DNA of 63,342 nucleotides from Chitinimonas sp. BJB300. GTDB lineage: Bacteria > Pseudomonadota > Gammaproteobacteria > Burkholderiales > Chitinimonadaceae. This document shows, one piece after another, positions 9,128 to 18,402 of the stretch. How positions within the stretch are numbered: position 1 is the first letter of the stretch; each line of letters starts with the position of its first letter. The stretch lies in contig NZ_PDZH01000006.1 in NCBI RefSeq assembly GCF_002735695.1, positions 1 to 63,342 of the forward strand. The letters are read 5' to 3'. The position numbers and the translations under genes are program-made. Below the pieces are notes generated by a model that was not told the DNA's origin, ran no database searches, and was given only the letters and a program-made list of their open reading frames with translations.

Positions 9128-9156
9128 CGCCGCCGTCATTGCAATGACCGGCGGCG
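9128..9156. terminator. near-perfect palindrome between siaA and uup
   Basis: CGCCGCCG (9128-9135) pairs with CGGCGGCG (9149-9156), and the bases between are themselves self-complementary (TCATTGCAATGA). It lies 14 bases past the uup stop. There is no U-tract on the minus strand, so it is a likely mRNA 3'-end hairpin rather than a textbook terminator. The rest of 8885-9127 holds no gene that I can support and should contain the siaA promoter. Confidence 0.5.
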
Positions 9157-9170
9157 TATACTGCGGAGGG

Positions 9171-11072
9171 TTAGTTGGCGCCGAGTTGTTTCGCTTCGAG
9201 GGCTTCCCAGCGCGCCATTTTTTCCAGTACCAGCACATCAATCTCATCAATGCGTGCTTGCCATGCTGCGGCATCCAATGGCGCATTACGGTAGATGTTA
9301 GGGTCCAGTAGTTTTTCCTGTAAGCCCGCTTGTTCGTGCTCCAGGGTTTCGATCTCCTTGGGCAGATTTCCCAGCTCCTGGCTTTCCTTGTAACTCATCT
9401 TTACCGGCCGGTTGTTGCGGTCGGCCGGGGCGGCGGGCTTGGGAGTCTCTTGTTTGACGGGTGACTTGGCGGCGGCCAGCATGCGATTGCGCGCGATAAT
9501 CCAGTCGTCGTAACCACCGGGGTTCTCAATCAGCTTGCCATCGCCTTCAAAGGCAATCACCTGGGTGACGACGTTGTCGAGGAAGGTTCGGTCATGGCTG
9601 ACCAGAAATACCGTACCGTTGTAATTGGCTAGCAGTTCTTCCAGCAATTCGAGGGTATCGATATCCAGGTCGTTGGTGGGCTCGTCCAACACCAGGATAT
9701 TGGCTGGTTGAGTGAACAGCCGCGCCAGCAAGAGACGGGCGCGCTCTCCGCCTGATAGCGACTTGACAGGGCTGCGCGCGCGTTCTGGCGCGAACAGGAA
9801 GTCCTCCAGGTAGCTGATGACATGCTTTTTTTCGTTGCCGATCACCACGAAGTCACTGCCCGGGCTGATGACATCGCAAATTGCAACGTCTTCAGGTAAA
9901 GCAGAGCGAAACTGGTCGAAATAGGCGATTTCCTGCTTGCTGCCCTGGGTGACGTTGCCGCTGTCGGGTGCTAATTCGCCCAGGATCAGCTTCAACAGCG
10001 TGGTTTTGCCCGCGCCATTGGGGCCGATCAAGCCAATCTTGTCGCCGCGCAGGATGCGGGTGGTGAAGTCGCGGATCAGGGTACGGCCCGCGTAGCCTTT
10101 GCTGACATTTTCCAATTCGGCGACGAGTTTGCCGCTGCGCTCGCCGGCATCAAGCGAGAACTGCACATTGCCGACACGTTCGCGCCGGGCTGCACGGTCG
10201 CGGCGCAACTGTTCCAAGCGGCGCACACGGCCTTCGTTACGCGTGCGACGGGCCTTGATGCCCTGGCGTATCCAGACTTCTTCCTGGGCCAGGTATTTGT
10301 CGAATTTGGCGTTTTCGACTGACTCCTGCGCCAGCATCTCGGCTTTGCGCTCTTGGTAGATCGTGAAGTTGCCCGGGAAGCTCGACAGCCGGCCGCGATC
10401 AAGCTCAATGATGCGGTTGGAGACATTGTCGAGGAAGCGGCGATCATGGGTGATTAGCAGCACTGCGCCGGCGAAGTTGCGGATCAGCCCTTCCAACCAT
10501 TCGATGGCCGATAGGTCCAGATGGTTGGTGGGTTCATCCAACAGTAACAGTTCGGGTTCCGACACCAATGCCTGTGCCAGGGCTACACGTTTTTTCCAGC
10601 CGCCCGATAGCTCGGCAACCTTCTTTTCGGCCGGTAGCCCAAGCGTGGTGAGGGTGCTGGCGACCAGCGAATCGAGGCGCCAACCGTCGCGCGCTTCGAG
10701 TTCATGCTGCAAATCCATCATGCGTTCCAGCGCGGCAGGGTCGTGTTCGGCGGCCACGGCGGCGGCATGGTAGTCGGTGAGGATTTGTTTAAGGTCGCCC
10801 AGGCCGGCGGCTACTGCTTCGAATACGGTTGCATCCGGGTCAAGCGGTGGCTCCTGCGGCACATAGGCCACACGCTGGCTATTGGACACCCGCACGATGC
10901 CGTCATCCAGTTTGATCGTCCCAGCTATGGCTTTGAGCAGCGAGGATTTACCTGCACCGTTGCGGCCAATCAGGCCTACCCGTTCGCCGGGCTCCAGCAC
11001 GAAGTCGGCATGGTCGAGCAAGGGAACGTGGCCAAAGGCCAGGCAAGCGTTTTCAACAATCAATACGGGCAT
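9171..11072 (-). CDS. uup: ABC-F ATPase Uup
   Basis: 633 residues with two ABC domains and no membrane segment. Walker A motifs are GRNGAGKS (about 36-43) and GPNGAGKT (about 350); signatures are LSGGWKKR and LSGGERAR, and the Walker B segments LLLLDEPTNHLDL and ILVLDEPTNDLD. The C-terminal ~90 residues form the coiled coil ('KEIETLEHEQAGLQEKLLD') that distinguishes Uup from other ABC-F proteins. Uup binds nucleic acids and ribosomes and affects excision of transposons and ribosome function. It is a single gene; the DUF342 gene upstream is divergent. Confidence 0.95.
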   Translation of the reverse strand: MPVLIVENACLAFGHVPLLDHADFVLEPGERVGLIGRNGAGKSSLLKAIAGTIKLDDGIVRVSNSQRVAYVPQEPPLDPDATVFEAVAAGLGDLKQILTDYHAAAVAAEHDPAALERMMDLQHELEARDGWRLDSLVASTLTTLGLPAEKKVAELSGGWKKRVALAQALVSEPELLLLDEPTNHLDLSAIEWLEGLIRNFAGAVLLITHDRRFLDNVSNRIIELDRGRLSSFPGNFTIYQERKAEMLAQESVENAKFDKYLAQEEVWIRQGIKARRTRNEGRVRRLEQLRRDRAARRERVGNVQFSLDAGERSGKLVAELENVSKGYAGRTLIRDFTTRILRGDKIGLIGPNGAGKTTLLKLILGELAPDSGNVTQGSKQEIAYFDQFRSALPEDVAICDVISPGSDFVVIGNEKKHVISYLEDFLFAPERARSPVKSLSGGERARLLLARLFTQPANILVLDEPTNDLDIDTLELLEELLANYNGTVFLVSHDRTFLDNVVTQVIAFEGDGKLIENPGGYDDWIIARNRMLAAAKSPVKQETPKPAAPADRNNRPVKMSYKESQELGNLPKEIETLEHEQAGLQEKLLDPNIYRNAPLDAAAWQARIDEIDVLVLEKMARWEALEAKQLGAN

Positions 11073-11241
11073 GATGAGCAGACAGTAAGCGAAGGGTGGG
11101 GAGTATACCGATGCTGGCCGATTTCCGAATGGTTCATGCTTCTGAAGTTGCCTGAATAAAGCGAGCTAAGTGTTTGAAGAAAATTAAAAAATTCTGACTT
11201 ATGATGGTCTTTATAAGATAAGAGATAGTGGATGGACGGAG

Positions 11242-12894
11242 ATGGAACGCATTGCATTCAGCCTGTCTTTTGCTGCTGCCAGCAATAAACTGCAGGCCAA
11301 CTTCGACCCCAAGGAAGGCGCGAAGATACCGGACCGGCCGGCGTTTGACTCGGAGTTGGCGATAAAGGGCTGGACCGGTTTCTATCTCGATGAAACCGCC
11401 ATTGCGCAATTTCTGGAACAGGCCGGTGTGCTTGCTGCAACACCGGGCGCCGAGCCGTTGGCAGCCATCGTGGGTGAGCGGCGTGATGGCAGTTTGAAAC
11501 TCGATGTTTCCCTCGACAAAATGAATGTGCTGCTGACGCTGGTTGCTCCGCAGGGGGGCAAGTCGATGGCGGATGAAGTGCGGCCGGCAATGCAGGCGCA
11601 AGGCATCGTGTTCGGCATTCAGGAGGAGGCATTGGCGGCCACCCTGGCTGCAGGGCAGGGGGAGCAGGTGCTGATTGCCGTTGGTATACCGCCGCAGGAG
11701 GGGGAGTCTGCCCATTTCGATAGCCTGATCGAAGCCCTTCGCGCGGCGCATGGCCATGTCGAGGGGGAAGTCGCTGAGGACGCGGCGATTGATTATCACG
11801 ACTTAGGCAATTTGTTGATTATCCACGCAGGTACACCGCTGATGCGCCGTACGCCGGCGGTGCTGGGGGTGCCGGGTACTGATGTATTCGGTATCAGCGT
11901 ACCGCCCAAGCCAGTATCGGACCCGCCATTTTCCGCCAATCTGAAGGGGTCTGCACCCGCGGCAAACGACAGCAATGAGTTGGTGGCATTGATTGACGGC
12001 CAGCCCGTGCCCGGCAGCGATGGTGTTGATGTGAACCCCTTGGTTGAGGCGGACCAAATTGATATCGAAACGGGTAATGTGAAATTTGATGGCACCGTGC
12101 AGGTGAAAGGTGACGTAAAAGCCGGCATGCACATCCATGCGCGCGGTGATGTCGTCATCGGCGGCACGCTGGAGGCGGCAGAGATCATTGCGGGTGGCAA
12201 CGTTGTGGTCCAGGGCGGCATCGTTGGCCGGGCCGATGTGCAGACCGGCGCTCAGGGCGGCGGTGTGGAAACGGCCACCATCCGCTGTGAAGGGAGCGTA
12301 CAAGCCAAGTTTGTCGAACATGGCGTGGTGGAAGCGCGCGGCGATATCCTTATCGAACGGGCGGTGCGGCAGAGCGAACTCAGCGCTGGCCACAATGTAA
12401 CGGTGGGGGCGTCGGGCAGCGGCCACATCATGGGTGGGCGTGTGCGGGCGGGTTTGACGGTCCGAACCGGTACATTGGGTGCCAGCTCGGAAACCCCCAC
12501 GCATATACAGGTGGGGTTTGATCCGTACCTGAATCGCGAAAAAGTCAGCACGGAAGCGCAGCGCAAGAAAAAGTTGGAGGACTTCGCGAAGATTCGCCAG
12601 TTATTGGACTTTCTCGACCATCATCCCGCCAAGGGGGAGGGCGGTGTACGGGAAAAGGCCGAGCACACGTTGGCGGCCATCGAAGGGGATATCCATACCC
12701 TGGACGCCACACTCCTACAGCTGAATGCGCAGATGGAAGTGAACGATGGGGCCATGGTGGTGGTCAGCAAGCATGTCCATGCCGGCGTTGTCATTCATAT
12801 CGGCCAAAAGCATTGGGAAGCCAGGGATGACGGATCGGGCGGCAGTTGGCGGTTGGACGAACATGGCGAAATAATAAGCGACTGGGTCAGCTAG
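11242..12894 (+). CDS. FapA/DUF342 family protein
   Basis: 550 residues. The C-terminal half is rich in short glycine-containing beta repeats ('GDVKAGMHIHARGDVVIGG', 'AAEIIAGGNVVVQGGI', 'VEARGDILIERAVRQS'), the right-handed parallel beta-helix typical of DUF342/FapA, and it ends with a helical segment and a short beta region. The family is associated with surface, polar and flagellar/cell-shape functions in different bacteria, but the molecular activity is not settled. The start has no strong ribosome binding site, but the frame begins naturally at this ATG. It is divergent from uup and a single gene. Confidence 0.85.
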   Translation: MERIAFSLSFAAASNKLQANFDPKEGAKIPDRPAFDSELAIKGWTGFYLDETAIAQFLEQAGVLAATPGAEPLAAIVGERRDGSLKLDVSLDKMNVLLTLVAPQGGKSMADEVRPAMQAQGIVFGIQEEALAATLAAGQGEQVLIAVGIPPQEGESAHFDSLIEALRAAHGHVEGEVAEDAAIDYHDLGNLLIIHAGTPLMRRTPAVLGVPGTDVFGISVPPKPVSDPPFSANLKGSAPAANDSNELVALIDGQPVPGSDGVDVNPLVEADQIDIETGNVKFDGTVQVKGDVKAGMHIHARGDVVIGGTLEAAEIIAGGNVVVQGGIVGRADVQTGAQGGGVETATIRCEGSVQAKFVEHGVVEARGDILIERAVRQSELSAGHNVTVGASGSGHIMGGRVRAGLTVRTGTLGASSETPTHIQVGFDPYLNREKVSTEAQRKKKLEDFAKIRQLLDFLDHHPAKGEGGVREKAEHTLAAIEGDIHTLDATLLQLNAQMEVNDGAMVVVSKHVHAGVVIHIGQKHWEARDDGSGGSWRLDEHGEIISDWVS

Positions 12895-12930
12895 AGTGTA
12901 TTGGTGCTGGGTTTTGACGGTCGTTTTCTT

Positions 12931-12986
12931 CGAAGTTGTTCAACGTCGTATTGCCGACGCGCAGCAGACATTGAACAGGTTCTTAG
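12931..12986. repeat. half copy of the 147-bp MITE-like repeat
   Basis: This segment matches the right third of the full copies at 22029-22174 and 41530-41677: 'AACGTCGTATTGCCGACG' against 'AACGCCGTATTGCTGACG', then 'CAGCAGACATTGAACAGG' and the terminal 'TTCTTAG'. The left terminal repeat is missing. It occupies most of the 191-base gap between the DUF342 gene and the sigma factor. Confidence 0.7.
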
Positions 12987-13085
12987 CTGATTTCACCCTA
13001 AATTGACTGCACCATCGTCTGGTACATCAGACCATGAGGTGGTTTCAATTGATCATTACCTCATTCGGGCCTGCGTCTTTTTACG

Positions 13086-13682
13086 ATGGATACATTGGAG
13101 TCCTTAAACGACGAGGCGCTGATGGCGTTGATTGCGCTGGGCGAAGTGGCCGAGCCAGGGCGCGAGCTTGTATTGCGGCACCAGCGCGCCTTGTTCAACC
13201 GATTGGCCTACCTGACACAGGGTGATCGTGATACCGCCGCTGACTTGACGCAACGGGTGTGGGAAAAAGTCCTGACCAATGCGGGCAGTTTTGTGGGTCG
13301 GGCTGCGTTCAAGACCTACCTGCATACGATTGCGCGCAATACCTTCATCGATTGGTTGCGGGTAGAACGCAGTCGCCAGCAGATATCGCTGAATCAAAAC
13401 TGGGATGACGAAACCGCGCCAGAGTCGATGGAACTGGCGGATGAAGGCCCGCTGCCCGATGCGTTGTTGCGGGCCAATCAAGATGCCGAACAGGTAAGGG
13501 CCGCGCTGTACCAGCTGAGTCCGATTTATCGCGAGGCGTTGATACTTCGTTATATGGAGGACATGAGCGTGGAAGAAGTTGCTGAGCTGACCGGGCAGAA
13601 GCTTGAAACCACCCGTACCCGTCTGCGCTACGCCAAAGCGCAGTTGCGGACTTTGTTGGAATCCAGCCATGACCCAGCCTGA
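13086..13682 (+). CDS. RNA polymerase sigma factor, ECF type
   Basis: 198 residues. Region 2 (about 25-95) includes 'AADLTQRVWEKVL' and 'FKTYLHTIARNTFIDWLR'; region 4 (about 135-190) includes 'LSPIYREALILRYMEDMSVEEVAELTG' and 'TRTRLRYAKAQLRTLL', the helix-turn-helix that contacts the -35 element. No region 1.1 or 3, so it is an extracytoplasmic-function sigma. Its last codons overlap the start of a membrane protein by 14 bases (ATG at 13669), the usual layout for a sigma/anti-sigma pair. The target genes are unknown. Confidence 0.92.
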   Translation: MDTLESLNDEALMALIALGEVAEPGRELVLRHQRALFNRLAYLTQGDRDTAADLTQRVWEKVLTNAGSFVGRAAFKTYLHTIARNTFIDWLRVERSRQQISLNQNWDDETAPESMELADEGPLPDALLRANQDAEQVRAALYQLSPIYREALILRYMEDMSVEEVAELTGQKLETTRTRLRYAKAQLRTLLESSHDPA

Positions 13683-14724
13683 ACGCAAGGACACTGCCTG
13701 GGGTGATCTACTTGGCCCCGCCTGCCGTTTGACGCAGGATGGTGTGGCCGCATTGCCGGCCGATCTGGCAGGTTTGCTCGATCAACTGCACCGCGATGCT
13801 GCGCCGTTACGCGCCCAGTCGATTGCCAAACTGAAAGCTGGCGAAGTGCAGCTGCCGCCCGCTGCCCTGCGTTGGTGGCTGGCCAAGCTGGAAGAAACCC
13901 AATTACAAAACCTGCTGCGGCAAGAGGCGCTGCAGTTCGATCCACCCCCTGTATTGGACCAGCAAATGAAACAGTTGCTGAATCGATTGGACCAAGCGAT
14001 GCCAAACACGCCCGCAGCATCGGTGCATCCCGGTGAAAAGGCCGGTTTTTGGGCCAGGTTGACGGGTCTGTTGCAAGGCTATGACAAGCTGATGCTGGCC
14101 AGCTTTGCCCTTGCGGCGGCCGCCCTGTCTGTGTTGTTGGAGGTACAGAACAGCGACCAGCCAGGGCTGGACGAGACATGGGCTACTCCGCCGGCTGCGT
14201 TGCCTCCCCCCAACCACGTACAGGCCGATATGCATACTGGCGACAGCGCAACGGTGGTGACGTCAAGCGAGATTGCCATACCGGTGCTATCCACGCCACC
14301 ATTGAGTGCTGCAGCTGATGCACCTGTCGCTACCGCCAAGGCGACACCACGGCAAAAGTCAGCTGCTCGGATGGCGCTGCCTGCACCTGCTGCCACGGTG
14401 GATGCCGTGCGCGAAGAAGCATCGCCGGCAGCGGCACTGGCTATGCCGCCACAGCCGGCTTCAGCACCTATGTACAACAAGGCTGACCGCCAAGTTGAAT
14501 CAATTCCCCAGCCTAAGTTGATGCGTGCACCGGTATCGCTGCCGGTGCCGCTCGATACGTTGGCTGAAGAGATTGAGCATTTGATGAGCCAGGGCGAGGT
14601 GGGTCAGGCGCATGGTCGGTGGTGCGATCTGCGGCAGCAGCTGCCCGGTCTGGATCAACAGATCCGCCCTACCTACCGGCAGCAACTGCTGCAATTGGGT
14701 TGTCCACCCGTGCCAAATCAGTAG
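13669..14724 (+). CDS. membrane protein, probable anti-sigma factor
   Basis: 351 residues from the ATG at 13669, which overlaps the sigma gene and so is translationally coupled to it. A cytoplasmic segment of about 140 residues precedes one membrane helix (about 141-158). The outside part is rich in Ala, Pro and Thr and ends in a compact domain with two cysteines ('GRWCDLRQQL', 'LLQLGCPPVP'). No zinc anti-sigma motif (H-x3-C-x2-C) is present, so the sigma-binding segment must be of another kind. The role is inferred from position and topology only. The stop overlaps the convergent cydB gene by 7 bases. Confidence 0.7.
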   Translation: MTQPERKDTAWGDLLGPACRLTQDGVAALPADLAGLLDQLHRDAAPLRAQSIAKLKAGEVQLPPAALRWWLAKLEETQLQNLLRQEALQFDPPPVLDQQMKQLLNRLDQAMPNTPAASVHPGEKAGFWARLTGLLQGYDKLMLASFALAAAALSVLLEVQNSDQPGLDETWATPPAALPPPNHVQADMHTGDSATVVTSSEIAIPVLSTPPLSAAADAPVATAKATPRQKSAARMALPAPAATVDAVREEASPAAALAMPPQPASAPMYNKADRQVESIPQPKLMRAPVSLPVPLDTLAEEIEHLMSQGEVGQAHGRWCDLRQQLPGLDQQIRPTYRQQLLQLGCPPVPNQ

Positions 14725-15731
14725 TAGCTCAGCGCCCGTGCTTTACCCCAGAACACCCGGTAGGCGAAGATGGTGTAGCCGATGATGACAGGCAGCACAA
14801 TGCAGATGCCGACAAACATGATCATTAGCGACTCGGTTGCGCTGGCTGCCTGCCAGACAGTAATGCGTTGCACCACCAAGTAAGGGAACAGGCTGTACGC
14901 CAAGCCATGGAAGGCCAGAATGAAGATGCCTACCGTGCAGGCAAAGGGTACCCAACACCAGCGGTCATGACTGGCCGGTAAGTGGGTCAGGCTGCGTTGA
15001 ATCACTACAAACAGCGCTGCCGTCATCAGTGGGATGGGCGCCAGCAGCAGCGCGTTGGGCAGTGAGAACCATTTGTTGTAGATGTCGGAGCTGACCATGG
15101 GCGTGACGACTGAGATAGCGGCAACCCCGGCGGCGGCCAACCAAAGGCTTTTCCGCGCCCAACCTACTGCCAAGGCTTGTAGCGCGCCTTCGGTTTTCAT
15201 GATTAGCCACGTCGCGCCCAGCAGGGCATAGCCTGATGCCAGAGCCAGTGCAGTGAACAGGGCGAACACGCCCGATTCCCAGCGCCATTCGAAACCAACG
15301 ATGTAAAACCCCAGCATGCCACCCTGCGCCAGCGTTGCCAGGAGCGAACCGGCATAAAAGGCGCGATTCCACCAGGGTTTGTGGTGATCGCGCGCCTTCA
15401 CGCGGAAGTCGAATGCCACGCCGCGCAGGATAAGCCCGAAAAGCATCAGCGTAACCGGCAGATAAAGCGCCGTGAGAATAATGCCATGCGCAAAGGGAAA
15501 CGCTACCAGCAGGATACCAATACCCAATACCAGCCAGGTCTCATTGGCATCCCAGAAGGGGCCGATCGATGCAATCATCGTGTCTTTGTCGGCGTCACTT
15601 GCACGGCGAAGCAGAATGCCGACGCCAAGGTCATAGCCGTCGAGGATCACATAGGCCAGCATGGACAGGCCCATCAACGCCATGAAGGCCACGGGTAGCC
15701 AGCCGGCAGGGGTGGAGAGGTCGGGTGTCAT
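14718..15731 (-). CDS. cydB: cytochrome bd ubiquinol oxidase subunit II
   Basis: 337 residues, eight or nine hydrophobic segments. It opens 'MTPDLSTPAGWLPVAFMALM' and then 'AYVILDGYDLGVGILL', the conserved N-terminal helix of CydB, followed by 'SIGPFWDANETWLVLGIG', a signature of the family. CydB pairs with CydA in the inner membrane to oxidise quinol and reduce oxygen. The start overlaps the cydA stop (ATGA). No cydX-like small ORF follows; the next gene is convergent. Confidence 0.95.
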   Translation of the reverse strand: MTPDLSTPAGWLPVAFMALMGLSMLAYVILDGYDLGVGILLRRASDADKDTMIASIGPFWDANETWLVLGIGILLVAFPFAHGIILTALYLPVTLMLFGLILRGVAFDFRVKARDHHKPWWNRAFYAGSLLATLAQGGMLGFYIVGFEWRWESGVFALFTALALASGYALLGATWLIMKTEGALQALAVGWARKSLWLAAAGVAAISVVTPMVSSDIYNKWFSLPNALLLAPIPLMTAALFVVIQRSLTHLPASHDRWCWVPFACTVGIFILAFHGLAYSLFPYLVVQRITVWQAASATESLMIMFVGICIVLPVIIGYTIFAYRVFWGKARALSYY

Positions 15732-17089
15732 GTCGATTCCTTCAAGGCCAGGGTCGGCGCCGCAGGGAGCGGGACGTCATCTTTCTCGTACTTCGTATAC
15801 TTGGCTTTACGCGCCAGATAAAAAAGAACCGAGATATAAGCGGTGATCAGCGCTACATACAGTGTGAGGTAAGCGACCAGCGTGGTGGCGATCATGCCTG
15901 CGGGTACTTTGCTCGCCGCCTGGGCGGTCGTAAGTACGCCATAGACCAGATAGGGTTGCCGGCCGATTTCGGTGACATACCAGCCTGCCAGGGTGGCTAT
16001 CCAACCGGAGAAAGTCATCGCGACCAACACTTTTGCCAGCCACTGCATTGGCTCGCCGCGCCGGCGCAATTGCCAACTGGTTAGCCAACTGACGGCAAGC
16101 ATCAGCATGCCGACACCTGCCATGATGCGAAATCCCCAGAACAGCGGCGGCACGGGTGGATGTTTGTCGCCGAACTCATTCAGACCCTGTATTTCGGCAT
16201 TTGGGTCGTGTTTGAGGATCAGGCTGGCAAGCTTGGGAATACCGATGGCGTACTGATTGCTCTTGGTTTCTTTGTCGGGCAGGGCAAACAGCAGCAGTGG
16301 CGCACCGCGTTCGGTTTCCCAAACGCCTTCAATGGCGGCAATTTTGGCGGGTTGGTGCTGCAGGGTGTTCAAACCATGCTGGTCGCCGACGATAATTTGC
16401 AATGGAATCAGCACTGCGGCGAGATAAATGCCAGTCTTCATTGCCGCCATGACGTTGGGTGCGCGGTCGCCCTTCAGCCATCGGTAGGCCGATAAGCCTG
16501 CTACCAGAAACGAAACCGTCAAGCCGGAAGCTAGCAACATATGGGTAAGGCGGTACGGCATGGATGGGTTGAACAGAATGGCCAGCCAGTCGGTTGCGTG
16601 CGCTTTGCCATCGATCATCTCGAAGCCCACCGGCGTCTGCATCCAGGAGTTGAGTGCCAAGATCCAGAAAGCAGACATCGAGGTCCCAAAGGCAACGAGG
16701 AAGGTTGCCAAGGTATGCACCCGGTTCGATACGCGATTGCTGCCGAACAACATGATGCCCAGAAAGCCGGCTTCCAGGAAAAACGCGGTTAGCACCTCGT
16801 ATGCCAGCAATGGCCCGGCGATATTGCCGACGGTTTCCATATAGCCGGGCCAGTTGGTGCCGAACTGGAAACTCATGGTCACGCCGCTGACGACACCGAG
16901 CGCAAAAGTGAGGGCGAAGACTTTGACCCAGAAACGATACGCGCCCATCCATTTGGTATCGCCAGTGCGGTTGTAACGCACCTTGAAGAAGAGCAACACC
17001 CAACTGAGGGCGATGCTGATTGTGGGGAAGAGAATATGAAAACTGATATTGGCGCCAAATTGGATGCGCGCCAGCAGCAGGGGGTCCAT
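15728..17089 (-). CDS. cydA: cytochrome bd ubiquinol oxidase subunit I, cyanide-insensitive (CioA) type
   Basis: 453 residues from the ATG at 17089. That start gives the conserved opening 'MDPLLLARIQFGANISFHIL' (His18 is the high-spin heme ligand position) and has GAGG upstream; the longer frame to 17152 lacks family support. Later signatures are 'RLTHMLLASGLTVSF' and 'GWYVTEIGRQPYLVYG'. The Q-loop region ('HQPAKIAAIEGVWETERG') is short, as in cyanide-insensitive oxidases (CIO). These enzymes keep respiration going at low oxygen or with cyanide or sulfide. cydB follows with overlapping codons. Confidence 0.94.
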   Translation of the reverse strand: MDPLLLARIQFGANISFHILFPTISIALSWVLLFFKVRYNRTGDTKWMGAYRFWVKVFALTFALGVVSGVTMSFQFGTNWPGYMETVGNIAGPLLAYEVLTAFFLEAGFLGIMLFGSNRVSNRVHTLATFLVAFGTSMSAFWILALNSWMQTPVGFEMIDGKAHATDWLAILFNPSMPYRLTHMLLASGLTVSFLVAGLSAYRWLKGDRAPNVMAAMKTGIYLAAVLIPLQIIVGDQHGLNTLQHQPAKIAAIEGVWETERGAPLLLFALPDKETKSNQYAIGIPKLASLILKHDPNAEIQGLNEFGDKHPPVPPLFWGFRIMAGVGMLMLAVSWLTSWQLRRRGEPMQWLAKVLVAMTFSGWIATLAGWYVTEIGRQPYLVYGVLTTAQAASKVPAGMIATTLVAYLTLYVALITAYISVLFYLARKAKYTKYEKDDVPLPAAPTLALKEST

Positions 17090-17281
17090 GATGCGTGCCT
17101 CAATTGTAAGAACAGCGGTTTTGCCCGACTGGTTCATATGCGGTGGAGCCATAGCTTGAAGGCTGTCAAAGCATTACCAGGACGAGCGCTTACGACTGGC
17201 AAAATGTGATAGCGAAAGGGGAGAGGCGCTCGCAGCGTCCCCGCGCCACGATGGCCTGCATATCGCTAAAACTTGATCAGT

Positions 17282-17361
17282 ACCTGTTCGCGGCTTTTAC
17301 TGTGGGTTCCTTTGCGAAGTCCGCTAGTGAACGTCCATTACGGCTTTCGAACAGGTGCTTA
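17282..17361. repeat. inverted repeat between cydA and gbsR, possible repeat remnant
   Basis: ACCTGTTCG (17282-17290) and CGAACAGGT (17348-17356) are perfect inverted copies about 57 bases apart, and the right arm continues 'GCTTAG', like the end of the MITE-like repeat. It may be a decayed copy, or the hairpin at the 3' end of the regulator transcript. The rest of 17090-17358 should hold the cydA promoter; no operator can be named from sequence. Confidence 0.3.
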
Positions 17362-17934
17362 GCCATTAGTTTCTTGTTCTTCCGGCCCTTTCCCACCCAA
17401 ACCGAGCAATAGGCGGTCTTTGATTTCCAGAAGCTTGGTTACCTTGCCACCCATCTTCATCAGTTGGGCCAGGGTTTTCGAATCCAGTTTTTGTACATCG
17501 CTAAACCAATCGGTAGTGAGTTCGATCAGGTCATGCATTTCTTTTAACCGCGCCTGCGCGTGTTTTTCTGCATCGGTCGCAGGCTTGGCCATCAGGGCAT
17601 CACGCAACATCGACAAGGTTGGGTCGATTTCACGTTTACGTCGTTCTTCTGCCAGGGTGCGGAAGATGGCCCAGATATCTTCCGGAGCGGAAAAGTATTC
17701 ACGCCGATCGCCCGGGAGGTGCTGTAGCTTCACGAGCCGCCAGGACATCAGCTCTTTCAAACCCATGCTGATGTTCGAGCGCGAAAAACCCAGCGCATCC
17801 GCCATTTCATCGGCATTTAGCGGGCGTTCAGACACAAATAGCAGGGCATAGATTTGCCCCACAGTACGGTTGATGCCCCAGCGGCTGCCCATTTCACCGA
17901 AATGCAGCACAAAGGTTTGGATGAGTGGCGACAT
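17359..17934 (-). CDS. GbsR/MarR-family transcriptional regulator
   Basis: 191 residues from the ATG at 17934 (a start two codons upstream is possible). The N-terminal winged helix is 'GQIYALLFVSERPLNADEMADALGFSRSNISMGLKELMSWRLV', a typical GbsR helix-turn-helix, and the C-terminus is a long helix used in dimerisation. GbsR-like repressors in betaproteobacteria often sit next to the genes they control. Here cydAB lies 269 bases downstream on the same strand, so control of the oxidase is an inference from position. No operator is visible. Confidence 0.8.
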   Translation of the reverse strand: MSPLIQTFVLHFGEMGSRWGINRTVGQIYALLFVSERPLNADEMADALGFSRSNISMGLKELMSWRLVKLQHLPGDRREYFSAPEDIWAIFRTLAEERRKREIDPTLSMLRDALMAKPATDAEKHAQARLKEMHDLIELTTDWFSDVQKLDSKTLAQLMKMGGKVTKLLEIKDRLLLGLGGKGPEEQETNG

Positions 17935-17940
17935 AATCAT

Positions 17941-18402
17941 ACTTGTTGCATTTCCTGAATTTTCAGTAATTCTTGAAACATCTTAACTTACATCAAGCTG
18001 AATGTGAATATTTTGATATAGCGAACCTATGGCAAACGATCGCTGGCGTGGCTGGTGAGCGAGGCAAGGTAGTACCTGCGGGCCATGTGGAAAGGCGCCC
18101 AGACAAGGCTGTAAGGTGGTGGCGTTGGTCGTGCTTTCGTCTATTTATTACTGGGGTACTGGTTGTATGGGATACCTATTTTAAATAGTGGATTGAATAC
18201 GTGGCGGGATTATATTTATGTCTATTTAATAGACATTATTATTTTGTGATGCCGCACATTGAGGTGTTCGGGAAATCCGCGATGCGACTTCCTCTAATAG
18301 GGCTTACCTCAACTAGCATAATGCCTAATATCCAAGGTGTAGGACGGGCGCATATAATTGTCAATTGCAAGTAATATTGCCTTTTGCTTTGGATAATTAA
18401 CA
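17941..18402. other. intergenic region, divergent promoters
   Basis: A 462-base gap between the divergent gbsR-like and solute-binding protein genes. The right half (about 18180-18400) is clearly more AT-rich than the surroundings, which fits promoters. No gene, repeat or clear regulatory motif was recognised. Confidence 0.5.

Noticed and set aside
8885-9286. Open frame of 133 residues between siaA and uup (minus strand)
   Set aside because: Overlaps the uup 3' end, has low-complexity composition, no ribosome binding site and no family resemblance.
11134-11799. Minus-strand frame of 221 residues facing the DUF342 gene
   Set aside because: Antisense shadow; the plus-strand gene has the beta-helix repeats typical of FapA.
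17973-18188. Small plus-strand frame of 71 residues in the gbsR-SBP gap
   Set aside because: No ribosome binding site, no recognisable family and composition like non-coding DNA.
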